Positions 1 through 10,130 are shown, numbered from the stretch's first letter. The stretch is 64,000 nucleotides of DNA from Serratia liquefaciens ATCC 27592 (GCF_000422085.1 NC_021741.1:2976001-3040000); one strand, 5' to 3'. Program-made: numbers and translations. Notes: a model not told the origin generated them from the letters alone.

Positions 1-63
1 ATGAACGCTAAATACCGCGAAACCTCGCGTGGCGGTCTGGCAATAAAAGTGCAGTGCGATTAA
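1..63 (+). CDS. sdaA: L-serine ammonia-lyase, C-terminal end (partial)
   Basis: Only the last 20 codons are in the window, in frame from base 1 to a TAA. They contain the run KYRETSRGGLAIKVQCD, which I recognise as the C-terminus of the iron-sulfur L-serine deaminase SdaA (serine to pyruvate plus ammonia, cytosolic). The next gene is pdeD/yoaD, as in E. coli, which supports the call. The catalytic part lies outside the window. Confidence 0.75.
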   Translation: MNAKYRETSRGGLAIKVQCD

Positions 64-67
64 CCCC

Positions 68-95
68 AAACCCCGCCTTTATGGCGGGGTTTTTC
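68..95 (+). terminator. Rho-independent terminator after sdaA
   Basis: A CCCCGCC stem pairs with GGCGGGG across a short TTTAT loop, followed by a T-run. It lies 8 bases after the sdaA stop codon. Confidence 0.85.
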
Positions 96-344
96 TTGCC
101 AGAATTTGTTGATAATCAAATCGCTAACGCCAATTAAGTGACAATGTCACAGTAAAATATGTCGGCAACGTCACATCGATCCTGCGGTTAACCCACAATT
201 TCCCCCTCTGTTTCGCCAAATTTAAATAATTTACTGGGTTACCATCACTCTTGTATAACGACAGGCTAGAATTAGCCGAGTATCATTTTGGACTGTTTGG
301 CCTGACGGTGATTCTGGGCTGGCTTACCGAACAAGGATTTAGCG

Positions 345-1961
345 ATGTTGATGACCCAACTTACCGTGACCAAATACCGCTATTACCGTTGGCTGCTAGC
401 CGGGGCGGTCGGGTTGGCTATTCTGCTGTTGTCGCTTTACACCCGTTATTATCAGGAAATCGGCACCATCGAACACAATCGACAGGTGCTTGCCAATCGC
501 ACCGTCGCCAAGATCAACAATCTGCTCCTGCCGGCTGAGCAACAGGCCAAACGCTCCATGCCCCTGCTGACCTCCACTTGTGAAACCGTCATGCCCACAC
601 TGCGCTTTCGCGCCGCGCAAAACCAGGCGCTTCGGGCAATGCTGCTGGTCAAGGATGGTGTTATTTACTGTTCTAGCCTGTTTGGTTCCCGCAAGTATGT
701 TTTTAGCGCTATTTTGCCCGCAATAGCAAACGATGGCGCGAAGCTGGCGCTGCGCCCTTCGCTGTCGGTCGCCAAAGGCGTCCCCACCCTGATCATGTGG
801 ACGCCAGAGGCGGATAATGATCGCCGTAACGGCGTCTTGCACGTCTTCAATATTGAACTGCTGGCAAACTTTCTGCTCGAGCCTCAGGAACCCTATGCGC
901 AGCGGGTGGTGCTGAACGTCGGAGATTACAGTTTGGAATACGGTCGCCGCGAAATCCTGCGCAGCGATAGCCTGACAACCGATTTGCGCTATACCGCGAA
1001 ATCTACGCAATACCCTTTCTCTGTCTCGCTGTTCGGTCCTCAGGCCGGCATGCTGGCGCTTGCGGCACTGCCGCGCCATGTTCCGCTGTCGTTGTTGATC
1101 AGCCTGCTGGCAGCCTACGTGGTGTACCTGCTCACCGCGAATCGCATGAGCCTTTCGTACCATATAGGACATGCCATTTCTCATCGCGAATTCCGCGTTT
1201 ACTGTCAGCCGATCATCAACGCTGAAACCGGTCGCTGCGTTGGGGTTGAAACCCTGCTGCGCTGGAAAAACAAACGCCAGGGCTGGATCTCCCCCGACGT
1301 GTTCATCCCGTTGGCGGAACAGCATGGGTTAATCATTCCCCTGACCCGTTACCTGATAAGCACCGTAGTGGAAAATCTGCAGTTATTCCCGCCGCGTCCG
1401 TCGTTTTATATCAGCATCAACGTCGCCGCCGAGCATTTCAACGCGGTGACCATCATCGATGATATTCGCCGTCTGTGGCTGCCTGCCGAACCGATGCCGT
1501 CGCTGATGCTGGAGCTGACCGAACGCACCGCGCTGTCAGAAATTCAGTATGAGCAAATCAAAACGCTGAAGGAGATGGGCATTATGCTGGCGATCGATGA
1601 CTTTGGCACCGGGCACAGCTCGCTCAGCTACCTGAAAAAGCTCAGCCCGGACGTATTGAAGATCGATCGCGGTTTTACCGCCGCCATCGGCACCGATGCC
1701 ATTAACGCCACGGTCACCGATACCATTATTACGTTGGCACAGCGTCTGAAATTAAAACTGGTGGCTGAAGGGGTAGAAACCGCCGAACAGGTTGAATATT
1801 TGCGCTCGCACGACGTGAATGCCCTGCAAGGCTTCTACTTTGCCAAGCCAATGCCAATCCATGTTTTCCCGCTGTGGCTACAGCAGTACGAATCGCGGTT
1901 ACGGACGGGGAATCAGCGGGAAGAACAAAAAGCAGGGCTGGAAAAAAAACCGGAGGCATGA
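345..1961 (+). CDS. pdeD: Cyclic-di-GMP phosphodiesterase, CSS-motif/EAL
   Basis: A 538-residue inner-membrane protein. A first membrane segment (about residues 13-33) and a second (about 240-262) flank a periplasmic CSS-motif domain containing DGVIYCSSLFG. The cytosolic EAL domain runs from about 275 to 520. Its signature reads ETLLRW (ETL in place of EAL, common in active members), and DDFGTGHSSLSYL and EGVETAEQ are intact, so hydrolysis of c-di-GMP to pGpG is expected. In this family the paired periplasmic cysteines are thought to gate activity by redox state. AAGGA lies 7 bases before the ATG chosen; a second ATG two codons on is possible. The place between sdaA and yoaE matches E. coli yoaD. 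Confidence 0.9.
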   Translation: MLMTQLTVTKYRYYRWLLAGAVGLAILLLSLYTRYYQEIGTIEHNRQVLANRTVAKINNLLLPAEQQAKRSMPLLTSTCETVMPTLRFRAAQNQALRAMLLVKDGVIYCSSLFGSRKYVFSAILPAIANDGAKLALRPSLSVAKGVPTLIMWTPEADNDRRNGVLHVFNIELLANFLLEPQEPYAQRVVLNVGDYSLEYGRREILRSDSLTTDLRYTAKSTQYPFSVSLFGPQAGMLALAALPRHVPLSLLISLLAAYVVYLLTANRMSLSYHIGHAISHREFRVYCQPIINAETGRCVGVETLLRWKNKRQGWISPDVFIPLAEQHGLIIPLTRYLISTVVENLQLFPPRPSFYISINVAAEHFNAVTIIDDIRRLWLPAEPMPSLMLELTERTALSEIQYEQIKTLKEMGIMLAIDDFGTGHSSLSYLKKLSPDVLKIDRGFTAAIGTDAINATVTDTIITLAQRLKLKLVAEGVETAEQVEYLRSHDVNALQGFYFAKPMPIHVFPLWLQQYESRLRTGNQREEQKAGLEKKPEA

Positions 1962-1978
1962 TGCCTCCGGCTTGTGTG

Positions 1979-3523
1979 TTACTGATGTTCCTCGTCGTGA
2001 GGATCCACTTTGGTGATGCGCACCAGCTCAATGCGGTACTCTGACACCTCAATGACTTCGAAGCGCAGCCGGTTAAGCTCCACCACGTCCCCCACCACCG
2101 GCATTTGGCCGTAATGGGCCAGCAGGAACCCAGCCAAGGTGGCGTAATCTGCCGTCGGGCTAACCAGATCTTCGCAGTTTAGCGCCTGCTCCAGCGAGTG
2201 CATATCGGCACCGCCTTTTACCAGCCAGCTGTCGGCTTCCACCACGATATCCGGCGTCTCGTCCTCATCGGGGAACTCACCGGCAATGGCTTCCAGCACG
2301 TCCAAAGGCGTCACCAGCCCCTGGACGACGCCGAACTCATTGGTGACCACCACCAGTCGCCCCTTGGCGCGACGCAGCACTGCCAACAGATTAATCACGT
2401 CCATGGTTTCCGGCACCACGATCGGCGGTGTACGCGCGGCAAACTCGGCGATGTCTTCGCCCCGTTCTACCGCCACCAGCAGATCCTTGGCGCGCACCAC
2501 GCCGATAATTTCATCCAACGAGTCACGACAAACCGGGAACAGGCTGTGTGGAGTATCCAACAGCTGTTCGCGCACCTCTTCGCGGGAACGATCGCAATCC
2601 ACCCATGAAATTTCGGTACGCGGCGTCATCACGCTACGCAGTGAACGCGAGGCCAGCGTCAACACGCCGCTGATCATATAGCGTTCTTCTTCCGCAAAAG
2701 TTTCATTTACCGGCAACGGTGCCGCTTCATCCGTCTGCTGCGCACGCTGTTGCCCCATCAGACGCATAATCGCCTCGGCGGTGCGTTCACGCATCGGGCG
2801 ATGGGCCTGGTGCTTGATAAAGTTACGTCGCGCGATTTGGTTAAACAACTCAATCAGGATGGAGAAGCCAATCGCAGCATACAGATAGCCTTTCGGAATA
2901 TGCATGCCAAAGCCTTCGGCGATCAGGCTCAAGCCGATCATCAACAGGAAGCTCAGACACAGCACCACGATAGTCGGGTGCGCATTCACGAAGTTAGTCA
3001 GCGGTTTAGAGGCCACCAACATCACCACCATAGCGATAACCACGGCGGTCATCATCACCGGCAGGTCGTTCACCATCCCCACGGCGGTAATCACCGCGTC
3101 GAGCGAGAACACTGCGTCAAGGATCACAATTTGCACCACCACCGCCCAGAACTTGGCGTAACCGCGGTTGGCACCATCCTGATGCGTCTGCCCTTCCAGC
3201 CGTTCGTGCAATTCCATGGTGGCCTTGAACAACAGGAAAACACCACCGAACAGCAGGATCAGATCGCGGCCGGAGAAGCTGAAGTCCGCGACGCTAAACA
3301 GTGGCGTGGTCAGCGTAACCATCCAGGAAATTACCGACAACAGGCCCAGACGCATAAACAGCGCCAGCGACAATCCGAGGATACGCGCTTTATCACGCTG
3401 CTTCGGCGGCAGCTTATCGGCCAAAATGGCGATAAACACCAGGTTGTCGATACCCAGTACAATTTCCAACACGACAAGTGTCAGTAACCCAGCCCAAATT
3501 GAGGGGTCCATTAAAAATTCCAT
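1979..3523 (-). CDS. yoaE: TerC-family membrane protein with CBS and CorC domains
   Basis: A 514-residue protein, close to the length of E. coli YoaE. The N-terminal 240 residues hold about seven hydrophobic segments of the TerC/Alx fold, with GIDNLVF and [10 protein letters not shown] as the usual acidic membrane motifs. A CBS pair (about 295-420) and a CorC/HlyC-associated domain (about 430-510) follow. TerC proteins are linked to export or handling of metal ions, mainly manganese; the substrate here is not known. GGAG lies 6 bases before the ATG. The gene converges on pdeD with only 17 bases between the stop codons and is divergent from manX. Confidence 0.9.
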   Translation of the reverse strand: MEFLMDPSIWAGLLTLVVLEIVLGIDNLVFIAILADKLPPKQRDKARILGLSLALFMRLGLLSVISWMVTLTTPLFSVADFSFSGRDLILLFGGVFLLFKATMELHERLEGQTHQDGANRGYAKFWAVVVQIVILDAVFSLDAVITAVGMVNDLPVMMTAVVIAMVVMLVASKPLTNFVNAHPTIVVLCLSFLLMIGLSLIAEGFGMHIPKGYLYAAIGFSILIELFNQIARRNFIKHQAHRPMRERTAEAIMRLMGQQRAQQTDEAAPLPVNETFAEEERYMISGVLTLASRSLRSVMTPRTEISWVDCDRSREEVREQLLDTPHSLFPVCRDSLDEIIGVVRAKDLLVAVERGEDIAEFAARTPPIVVPETMDVINLLAVLRRAKGRLVVVTNEFGVVQGLVTPLDVLEAIAGEFPDEDETPDIVVEADSWLVKGGADMHSLEQALNCEDLVSPTADYATLAGFLLAHYGQMPVVGDVVELNRLRFEVIEVSEYRIELVRITKVDPHDEEHQ

Positions 3524-4098
3524 ATCAGACTCCGAAAAAAAGACAGGATTGCCGAGCTGTGCTCAGGCGTGAGAAAGCCGACGCAGGATTAGCGCTGACA
3601 ACAACAGCAAGATAACGGGATTGTAGTACCGGGGAATGGCCGAGCGGCCGTGTGATGTTTGCAACGCCAGCAGGTGGCGGGTGGAACCTTGAAAAACAGT
3701 AACTTCGGTGACAGTCCATAGGGTGGGCTGAGGCCCTTCACTCCTAAATATGAAAGAGGAAATACTCTAGCAGGAAATTTTTAGCCGGCAAAGAAGCTTT
3801 TTTACCTTCTGCATTCTCTTGTAACAGCTCTGTTGTTTAATTCCTCAAACGCTGCGTTAGGACTTATCCGAGCGCTCAATAACAGAGCAACGTCACAAAA
3901 TTTATTTTTTCACTCACTAAAATAAATGGCGCTAACGTGGAACAACGCGCACAGGCATTTGAAACTGCGCGAGAAATGTTAAGAGCGGGTTTCCAGATTT
4001 CTACCATAATGTATCTGAACCGCGGAAGTGACTGCCAGGAAGCAAATGAACTAAAGACCGACACAATCCGTGCACGAAGTTCAATGAGGAGGTAGCGA
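3524..4098. other. Divergent yoaE-manX intergenic region, 575 bp
   Basis: No convincing gene. The 200 bases next to yoaE are its likely leader; I looked for the GGGGAGUA core of a yybP-ykoY element there and did not find one. The manX-proximal half holds an inverted repeat that fits an Mlc-type operator (separate entry) and ends in AGGAGG before the manX GTG. The long manX leader leaves room for post-transcriptional control, but I could not identify an SgrS pairing site with confidence. Confidence 0.5.
3900..3927 (+). promoter_or_regulatory. Candidate Mlc/NagC-type operator upstream of manXYZ
   Basis: The arms ATTTATTTT and AAAATAAAT form a perfect inverted repeat separated by 10 bases, the AT-rich dyad typical of Mlc sites. 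In E. coli manXYZ is repressed by Mlc and activated by CRP. The site lies about 170 bases before the manX start. Assignment rests on the dyad and context. Confidence 0.45.
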
Positions 4099-5070
4099 GT
4101 GGCAATAGCTATTATCATCGGCACACACGGGACCGCAGCGGAACAATTGCTGAAAACGACGGAGATGCTATTGGGCGAACAGGACAACGTCGCTTTTATA
4201 GATTTCGTCCCCGGAGAAAATGCCGAAACGTTAATCGAGAAATACAACGGGAAAATCAGCGGACTCGACACCAGCGGTGGCGTCCTGTTCCTGGTCGATA
4301 CCTGGGGCGGCAGCCCGTTCAATGCGGCCAGCCGCATCGCCGTCGATAAAGAAAATTATGAGGTCGTCACCGGGGTTAACATTCCCATGCTGGTGGAAAC
4401 CTTCATGGCACGAGACGACAACCCCAGCTTCGACGAATTGGTCGCCTTGGCGTTGGAAACCGGCCGTGAGGGCGTGAAAGCGCTGAAAAAACCGGCAGAA
4501 GAGAGTGTTAAGCCCGCGGCACCGCAGAATTCTCCCGCCGCCAAACCCGCAGCCCCACAAGCGCCGTTGGGGCCCAATGACCATATGAAAATCGGCCTGG
4601 CCCGTATCGATGACCGCCTGATCCACGGCCAGGTAGCGACCCGCTGGACCAAGGAAACCGACGTCAGCCGCATTATCGTGGTCAGCGACGAAGTTGCCGC
4701 CGACCACGTTCGCAAAACCTTGCTGACCCAGGTTGCCCCGCCGGGCGTCACCGCACACGTGGTTGACGTAGCGAAAGCCATTCGCGTGTGGAACAACCCG
4801 AAATACGCTGGCGATCGCGTCATGTTGCTGTTTACCAATCCGACCGACGTCTGGCGCCTGGTGGAAGCCGGTGTGGATATCAAGTCGGTGAATATCGGTG
4901 GCATGGCGTTCCGCCAGGGCAAAACGCAGGTGAACAATGCCGTGTCGGTTGACGAAAAAGATATCGAAGCGTTTAAGAAATTAAACGAGCGCGGTATTGA
5001 ATTGGAAGTGCGTAAAGTCTCGTCCGACAGCCGGTTAAAAATGATGGACCTGATTAACAAACTCAATTAA
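4099..5070 (+). CDS. manX: Mannose-family PTS enzyme IIAB
   Basis: At 323 residues this has the same length as E. coli ManX. The IIA domain (about 1-130) carries GTHGTAAEQLL with the phospho-acceptor histidine at about residue 10. A Pro/Ala-rich linker (about 135-155) leads to the IIB domain with DDRLIHGQVATRW and its phospho-histidine. The protein passes phosphate from HPr to sugars (mannose, glucose, amino sugars) brought in by ManYZ. Translation starts at GTG, with AGGAGG 6 bases upstream. It is first in the manXYZ operon. Confidence 0.97.
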   Translation: MAIAIIIGTHGTAAEQLLKTTEMLLGEQDNVAFIDFVPGENAETLIEKYNGKISGLDTSGGVLFLVDTWGGSPFNAASRIAVDKENYEVVTGVNIPMLVETFMARDDNPSFDELVALALETGREGVKALKKPAEESVKPAAPQNSPAAKPAAPQAPLGPNDHMKIGLARIDDRLIHGQVATRWTKETDVSRIIVVSDEVAADHVRKTLLTQVAPPGVTAHVVDVAKAIRVWNNPKYAGDRVMLLFTNPTDVWRLVEAGVDIKSVNIGGMAFRQGKTQVNNAVSVDEKDIEAFKKLNERGIELEVRKVSSDSRLKMMDLINKLN

Positions 5071-5125
5071 TGGCGACAGCCAGTAATTATTTTACTCAGA
5101 GATCTTTGGTCATAGGAGAAGTGCA

Positions 5126-5926
5126 ATGGAGATTACCACTCTTCAGATTGTACTGATATTTATCGTTGCCTGTATCGCCGGGATGGGTTCCGTTCTCGAC
5201 GAGTTTCAATTTCACCGTCCGCTGGTCGCCTGTACCCTGATCGGTTTTATCCTCGGTGACATGAAAACCGGTATCATCATCGGCGGTACGCTGGAGATGA
5301 TCGCCCTGGGCTGGATGAACATCGGTGCGGCGGTTGCGCCAGATGCGGCATTGGCGTCCATCATTTCCACCATTTTGGTTATTGCCGGCGGACAAAGCGT
5401 CGGTGCCGGTATCGCCCTGGCCATCCCACTGGCGGCAGCCGGACAAGTTCTGACCATCATCGTGCGTACCCTGACCGTCGCCTTCCAGCACGCAGCGGAC
5501 AGCGCGGCAGAACGCGGCAGTTTACGCGCCATCACCTGGTTGCATATTTCCGCCCTTCTGTTGCAGGCGATGCGTATCGCTATCCCAGCGGTTATCGTCG
5601 CTATCTCGGTCGGCACCTCTGGCGTTCACGCGCTGCTTAACTCTATCCCGGAAGTCGTCACCAGCGGCCTGAATATCGCCGGCGGGATGATCGTGGTGGT
5701 CGGTTACGCCATGGTGATCAACATGATGCGTGCCGGTTATCTGATGCCATTCTTCTACCTCGGCTTCGTTACCGCCGCCTTCACCAACTTTAACCTGGTC
5801 GCGCTCGGCGTTATCGGCGTGGTGATGGCCGTGCTGTATATCCAGCTCAGCCCGAAATACAACAAGTCACAAGTTGTGCAAGCCGGCCCGGCTAACGCCA
5901 ACGACCTCGATAACGAACTGGACTAG
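5126..5926 (+). CDS. manY: Mannose-family PTS permease, IIC component
   Basis: A 266-residue hydrophobic protein of the PTS EII-C (sorbose/mannose) family. The text LVACTLIGFILGDMKTGI and GGTLEMIALGWMNIG are characteristic. Together with ManZ it forms the translocation channel, which in E. coli is also the receptor for some class II bacteriocins and for lambda DNA entry. AGGAG lies 7 bases before the ATG; manX ends 55 bases upstream. Confidence 0.97.
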   Translation: MEITTLQIVLIFIVACIAGMGSVLDEFQFHRPLVACTLIGFILGDMKTGIIIGGTLEMIALGWMNIGAAVAPDAALASIISTILVIAGGQSVGAGIALAIPLAAAGQVLTIIVRTLTVAFQHAADSAAERGSLRAITWLHISALLLQAMRIAIPAVIVAISVGTSGVHALLNSIPEVVTSGLNIAGGMIVVVGYAMVINMMRAGYLMPFFYLGFVTAAFTNFNLVALGVIGVVMAVLYIQLSPKYNKSQVVQAGPANANDLDNELD

Positions 5927-5932
5927 GAATAG

Positions 5933-6784
5933 GTGAGAGAAATGGTTGATACAACAGCTCAAAAGAAACTCACGCCAGCCGATATTCGCGGTGTGTTTAT
6001 GCGTTCGAACCTGTTCCAGGGTTCATGGAACTTCGAACGTATGCAGGCGCTGGGTTTTTGCTTCTCCATGGTGCCGGTGATCCGTCGCCTGTACCCGGAA
6101 AATAACGACGATCGCAAACAAGCGATTAAACGCCATCTGGAGTTCTTCAACACCCACCCTTACGTGGCGGCGCCGGTACTTGGCGTGACCATGGCAATGG
6201 AAGAGCAACGCGCTAACGGCGCGCCGATCGACGATGCGGCAATCAACGGCATCAAGGTCGGCTTGATGGGGCCTCTGGCCGGCGTAGGCGACCCGATTTT
6301 CTGGGGGACCGTTCGTCCGGTATTCGCCGCGCTTGGTGCCGGTATCGCCATGAGCGGCAGCCTGCTGGGTCCGATTTTATTCTTCGTCCTGTTCAACCTG
6401 GTGCGCCTGTTGACCCGCTATTACGGCGTGGCCTACGGCTATCGCAAAGGGGTGGATATCGTTAACGACATGGGCGGCGGCTTCCTGCAAAAACTGACGG
6501 AAGGAGCGTCGATTCTCGGCCTGTTTGTCATGGGGGCATTGGTTAACAAGTGGACGCACGTGAATATCCCGTTGGTGGTGTCTAAAATCACCGACCAGAC
6601 CGGGCATACCACGGTGACCACGGTGCAGACTATCCTCGACCAGTTGATGCCGGGCCTGGTGCCGTTACTGCTGACCTTTGGCTGTATGTGGCTGCTGCGC
6701 AGGAAAGTGAATGCGCTGTGGATTATCATCGGCTTCTTCGCCATCGGTATCTTTGGTTACTGGGTTGGCCTGCTGGGCCTGTAA
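5933..6784 (+). CDS. manZ: Mannose-family PTS permease, IID component
   Basis: A 283-residue EIID protein; SNLFQGSWNFERMQALGF and GLMGPLAGVGDPIFWGT are the family hallmarks. It partners ManY in the membrane channel. The GTG at 5933 is preceded by AGGA and matches the longer E. coli form beginning M-x-E-M-V-D; an ATG at 5942 with GGTGAG before it is an equally possible start. It starts 6 bases after manY, so the two are probably translationally coupled. Confidence 0.96.
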   Translation: MREMVDTTAQKKLTPADIRGVFMRSNLFQGSWNFERMQALGFCFSMVPVIRRLYPENNDDRKQAIKRHLEFFNTHPYVAAPVLGVTMAMEEQRANGAPIDDAAINGIKVGLMGPLAGVGDPIFWGTVRPVFAALGAGIAMSGSLLGPILFFVLFNLVRLLTRYYGVAYGYRKGVDIVNDMGGGFLQKLTEGASILGLFVMGALVNKWTHVNIPLVVSKITDQTGHTTVTTVQTILDQLMPGLVPLLLTFGCMWLLRRKVNALWIIIGFFAIGIFGYWVGLLGL

Positions 6785-6796
6785 GACGATTATCAG

Positions 6797-6821
6797 CCGG
6801 GGGGAAACCCCCGGTTTTTTT
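6797..6821 (+). terminator. Terminator of manXYZ
   Basis: CCGGGGG and CCCCCGG pair across an AAA loop, followed by seven T. It lies between manZ and yobD, so yobD is either downstream by read-through or has its own promoter. Confidence 0.9.
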
Positions 6822-6838
6822 ATTTGTGGAGTTGAAAG

Positions 6839-7297
6839 ATGTCGCTGACCGATGGCGTATTACTGATTTTCACCGCGCTGATGCTGGTGTATGCGATTTA
6901 CGACGAATTCGGGATGAACCTGCTGAAGGGCAAAACGCTGCTCAAAGTACAGCTAAAACGACGTAACCGGATTGATTGTCTGATCTTTGTCGGTCTGATT
7001 GCCATTCTGATTTATCGTAATGTCACGACACAGGGTGCTGCATTAACCACCTATCTGCTTATTTCTTTAGCACTGATCGCCGTCTACATATCCTATATTC
7101 GCTGGCCCAAGATGTTGTTTAAAGCGCAGGGTTTCTTTTATGCCAATGCGTTTATCGAATATAACCGCATTAAGGCCATGAATTTATCCGAGGATGGCAT
7201 TCTGGTCATCGATCTGGAGCGGCGCAGACTGCTGATTCAGGTCACGCAATTAGACGACCTGGAAAAAATATATCACTTTTTTGTTGAAAATCAGTAA
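6839..7297 (+). CDS. yobD: UPF0266/DUF986 inner-membrane protein YobD
   Basis: A 152-residue membrane protein with three hydrophobic segments in the first 90 residues (around 5-20, 45-60, 68-88) and a soluble tail. The text [17 protein letters not shown] and [18 protein letters not shown] matches E. coli YobD, and so does its place between manZ and mntP. Function is not known. GTGGAG precedes the ATG by 7 bases. Confidence 0.92.
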   Translation: MSLTDGVLLIFTALMLVYAIYDEFGMNLLKGKTLLKVQLKRRNRIDCLIFVGLIAILIYRNVTTQGAALTTYLLISLALIAVYISYIRWPKMLFKAQGFFYANAFIEYNRIKAMNLSEDGILVIDLERRRLLIQVTQLDDLEKIYHFFVENQ

Positions 7298-7526
7298 CTA
7301 AAAATAACCTTAACAGAACCTCTGTTCTCGCCATGCGCTGAATGTGGATAATTAATCACCAGCGCATAAGGCTACCTGATTATTATTTATGCAACATTAT
7401 TGCACTCGCCTACATTATATTCCGTCTTGCATATTTCATTAATGAAAATAATTATCAATTCCAAATAAATATCCATGGGGAATAAGGGTTGTTGCCAACG
7501 GAAATAATATGGTATGGTTGCGCCGT

Positions 7527-7705
7527 CATTGGGGAGTAGCCGGTTTCTGGACAATTAAACGCCAGAGACGCCCGTATCAACATACTCGTTTTAATCATTA
7601 AAACGTGGTGCGGGCAGCCAGGTAAGGTTGGCGAGACCATAGACACGTAACTCCGTCGTATGGTTGGGGGTGGGTTACGTGTATATGGAGCCACCCGGCC
7701 GAGGC
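7527..7705 (+). ncRNA. yybP-ykoY manganese riboswitch (mntP leader)
   Basis: The leader contains GGGGAGTAGCCG (from 7531), CATACTCG, GCCAGGTAAGGTTGGCGAGACCATAGACACG and the closing segment GGAGCCACCCGGCCGAGGC next to mntP. These are the conserved helix and loop sequences of the yybP-ykoY class upstream of E. coli mntP. Manganese binding there raises expression of the exporter. The element ends about 9 bases before the mntP ATG, so its 3' side could mask or expose the translation start. Confidence 0.9.
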
Positions 7706-7713
7706 TATTTTAC

Positions 7714-8283
7714 ATGAACTTGTCAGCTACTCTCATTCTCGCTTTTGGCATGTCTATGGATGCGTTTGCCGCATCGATCGGCAAAGGTGCCAGCCTGCAT
7801 CAGCCCCGTTTTCGTGAAGCGCTACGCACCGGACTCATCTTCGGCGTGGTTGAAGCCATTACGCCGATTATCGGTTGGGGCATCGGCCTGTTCGCCAGTC
7901 AATACATCATGGAGTGGGATCACTGGGTCGCCTTCTCGCTGCTGTTTATTCTCGGTATGCGCATGATTGTCGAAGGCGTCAGAAACCGCCCTGAAGAAGA
8001 AGAGAAAGTGAAGCGTCACGGATTCTGGCTGCTGGTGGCCACGGCTATCGCCACCAGTCTGGATGCTATGGCTATCGGCGTTGGCCTGGCCTTCCTACAG
8101 GTGAACATTGTGCACACCGCCATGGCGATCGGCATGGCCACCATGATTATGGCGACGCTGGGCATGATGATTGGCCGCTTTATTGGGCCATTACTCGGTA
8201 AACGTGCCGAGATCCTTGGCGGCGTGGTGCTGATCGCCATCGGCGTCAATATTCTGCTGGAGCATTTGGGCTACCTCGCCTGA
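7714..8283 (+). CDS. mntP: Manganese efflux pump MntP
   Basis: A 189-residue protein with six hydrophobic segments. The duplicated motif [14 protein letters not shown] near the N-terminus and [15 protein letters not shown] in the second half supply the membrane aspartates of the MntP/LysE-like fold. The protein exports Mn2+. I start it at the ATG beginning MNLSATL, aligned with E. coli MntP; an in-frame upstream ATG at 7660 lies inside the riboswitch and is not credible. Confidence 0.95.
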   Translation: MNLSATLILAFGMSMDAFAASIGKGASLHQPRFREALRTGLIFGVVEAITPIIGWGIGLFASQYIMEWDHWVAFSLLFILGMRMIVEGVRNRPEEEEKVKRHGFWLLVATAIATSLDAMAIGVGLAFLQVNIVHTAMAIGMATMIMATLGMMIGRFIGPLLGKRAEILGGVVLIAIGVNILLEHLGYLA

Positions 8284-8300
8284 ACCGACAGCACCCAAAG

Positions 8301-8328
8301 AAAACCTGCCAACGGCAGGTTTTTTTGT
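8301..8328 (+). terminator. Terminator after mntP
   Basis: AAACCTGCC pairs with GGCAGGTTT across AAC, followed by a T-run. The minus-strand rlmA ends about 70 bases further on. Confidence 0.88.
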
Positions 8329-8396
8329 TTCTGCCCCTCTTAGTCGGTACGGTCATCGCCGCCCGCAGCAAAGCTGAACCACTCTGTCGGGCGGTA

Positions 8397-9218
8397 TTAA
8401 GCATGCCGGCGGCGATAGAGCGCAATAACGAAATCTGTTTCGCAAGGAAAGGTCTCACTGGCGCTCAGGCGCTGCTGGACCTCCAGAGAGGCCCGCCAGG
8501 CAAAAGGCGTCATCTGCAGCAGATTGGCCGCCTGCTCGCCCGGCAGCGTCATCGGGTAGGCCAGCGATTCGACCCGCTCACAGTCAAAGCCTGCGAACTG
8601 CTCATTCTGTTCAGCATGCAGTTGCACCTGCTGATAAACCTGCTCTTTTAACTGATACAGATGGCGTGGACCAGGCGATACCGTCACCACGACGCCACCG
8701 GGTTTCACCACCCGGGCCAGTTCTTCCGCCTTGCAGGGCGCATAAATACGCAGAATGGCGTCTAAAGAGGCGTCGGCGAACGGCAGACGATGGCTCGACG
8801 CTACGCAGAATGACACCGCAGGATAACGCTTGGCCGCATAGCGGATTGCCACCTTGGCGACATCCAGCCCATACAGGGTCATATTGCGTTGTTGCGTCAA
8901 TTGGGCAGCCACTTCCGCCGTGTAGTACCCCTCGCCGCAGCCGATATCCAGCAGCGCCTGTGCGTCGGGTGCCAGCGCCTCATCCAACAGCTCGGCTACC
9001 CGCTGCTGCAAAGGCCGATAAAAACCGCCATCCAGGAACGCGCGCCGCGCCTGCATCATTTCCGTACTGTCGCCGGGTTGCTTCGAACGCTTGTGCTGTA
9101 CCGGCAGCAGGTTGACGTAGCCCTCTTTGGCGCAGTCAAACTGATGGTTAGCGTCGCAACGCCATTGCGGTGAGGAAAAATGAAGCGGCTGATGGCACAG
9201 AGGGCACTGATAAGACAT
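8397..9218 (-). CDS. rlmA: 23S rRNA (guanine-745 N1)-methyltransferase
   Basis: A 273-residue protein. Its N-terminal zinc site uses Cys5, Cys8, Cys21 and His25 (CPLC and CDANH), the spacing known from E. coli RlmA. A Rossmann SAM domain follows with [14 protein letters not shown]. It methylates G745 of 23S rRNA. I begin at the Met of MSYQCPLC; an upstream in-frame ATG would add 24 residues not found in the family. It lies between mntP and cspC as in E. coli. Confidence 0.93.
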   Translation of the reverse strand: MSYQCPLCHQPLHFSSPQWRCDANHQFDCAKEGYVNLLPVQHKRSKQPGDSTEMMQARRAFLDGGFYRPLQQRVAELLDEALAPDAQALLDIGCGEGYYTAEVAAQLTQQRNMTLYGLDVAKVAIRYAAKRYPAVSFCVASSHRLPFADASLDAILRIYAPCKAEELARVVKPGGVVVTVSPGPRHLYQLKEQVYQQVQLHAEQNEQFAGFDCERVESLAYPMTLPGEQAANLLQMTPFAWRASLEVQQRLSASETFPCETDFVIALYRRRHA

Positions 9219-9360
9219 GGCTTGGGTTCCAGAGAGATACGGCGCGGCTAGTCTAAAGAAGGCTTCTGTGTGATGCAAGGCGCATCCCATGGGGGCTAGC
9301 CAAGCAGGAAAAAAACTGACTACACTGACGCTAAGTTTTCTGACGCAGGTAAAGACGTTT

Positions 9361-10078
9361 ATGACCGACTATTCCCCGCTTCTCAACCGCGTTCCCGCTA
9401 TTCGACACGGTTTCGGCAACAAGAGCGCGTTGCTGCCTGGGCATCTGCAGCCCTATCGCGCCACCTTGCCGGAAAAAAAAACAGGTACACGGCACGCGCA
9501 TTGTCGACGTAACGCAGGCAGCACAGGCGTGTGGTGAGGCCGATGGGTTCTATACCAGCCAACCGGGCATTCTGCTCAGCGTGTTAACGGCAGACTGCCT
9601 GCCGGTGATTTTCAGCCGCCATGACGGCTCGGCCATTGCAGCCGTGCATGCCGGCTGGCGTGGGCTGCTGGATGGCGTTCTGGAGCAACTGGCGGCGCGT
9701 ATCGCACAAGATGACTCAACCACCAACTGGGTCGCATCCATCGGCCCTGCGGCCGGCCCATGCTGTTATGAGGTGAACGAAGAGCTGGTCGAACGGTTCA
9801 AACAGCAGTTGCCGCTGCCCGCCAGCTTAATCAGCCCCCACTATCGTCACCTGGATCTGGCCGCAATCGCCGAATCCAAACTTCGCGAGCTGGGGTTCGC
9901 CGCCGTTGACCGTGCCGGCAGCTGCACTATCTGCACGCCAAATACCGACCCGCTCCAGCCACAGCGCTTTAAATACACCAGCTATCGGCGCAACAGTCAC
10001 CGTCGCGAACAGGATCCCACCCACCCGGGCATCACCGGACGCAATCAGTACGCGGCCATTATTATCACCGGCGAATAA
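9361..10078 (+). pseudogene. YfiH-type laccase-domain protein, frameshifted in a 9-A run
   Basis: Frame 1 begins at the ATG ([11 protein letters not shown]) and reads to LPEKK; the next frame then continues with QVHGTRIVDV up to the TAA at 10078. Removing one A from the nine at 9473-9481 restores a single reading frame of about 239 codons, the usual size of the YfiH/DUF152 family. The His-Cys-His active-site elements are all present downstream (QVHG, LTADCLPV, VHAGWRG). Relatives are described as purine nucleoside phosphorylases or polyphenol oxidases. This is either a disrupted gene, a sequencing error, or one rescued by slippage on the A-run. Confidence 0.8.
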
Positions 10079-10086
10079 CAGAAACG

Positions 10087-10114
10087 AAAAAACCCGCACC
10101 AAGGCGGGTTTTTT
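10087..10114. terminator. Bidirectional terminator between laccase-domain gene and cspC
   Basis: AAAAAACCCGC, loop ACCAAG, GCGGGTTTTTT: a stem with A-tract and T-tract, so it can stop transcription from both convergent genes. Confidence 0.9.
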
Positions 10115-10130
10115 GTACAGCTGACGCTGA

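Noticed and set aside
396..1325. 309-codon minus-strand frame opposite pdeD
   Set aside because: It is the shadow of a well-supported EAL-domain gene and its translation is low in pattern and rich in Gln, His and Arg.
2750..3487. 245-codon plus-strand frame opposite yoaE
   Set aside because: His/Gln-rich shadow frame of a clear membrane protein gene.
3524..3740. Possible yybP-ykoY riboswitch upstream of yoaE
   Set aside because: The conserved GGGGAGUA core and closing helix are absent, unlike in the mntP leader.
7660..7713. Longer N-terminus for MntP
   Set aside because: The extra codons lie inside the riboswitch and encode no family-like text.
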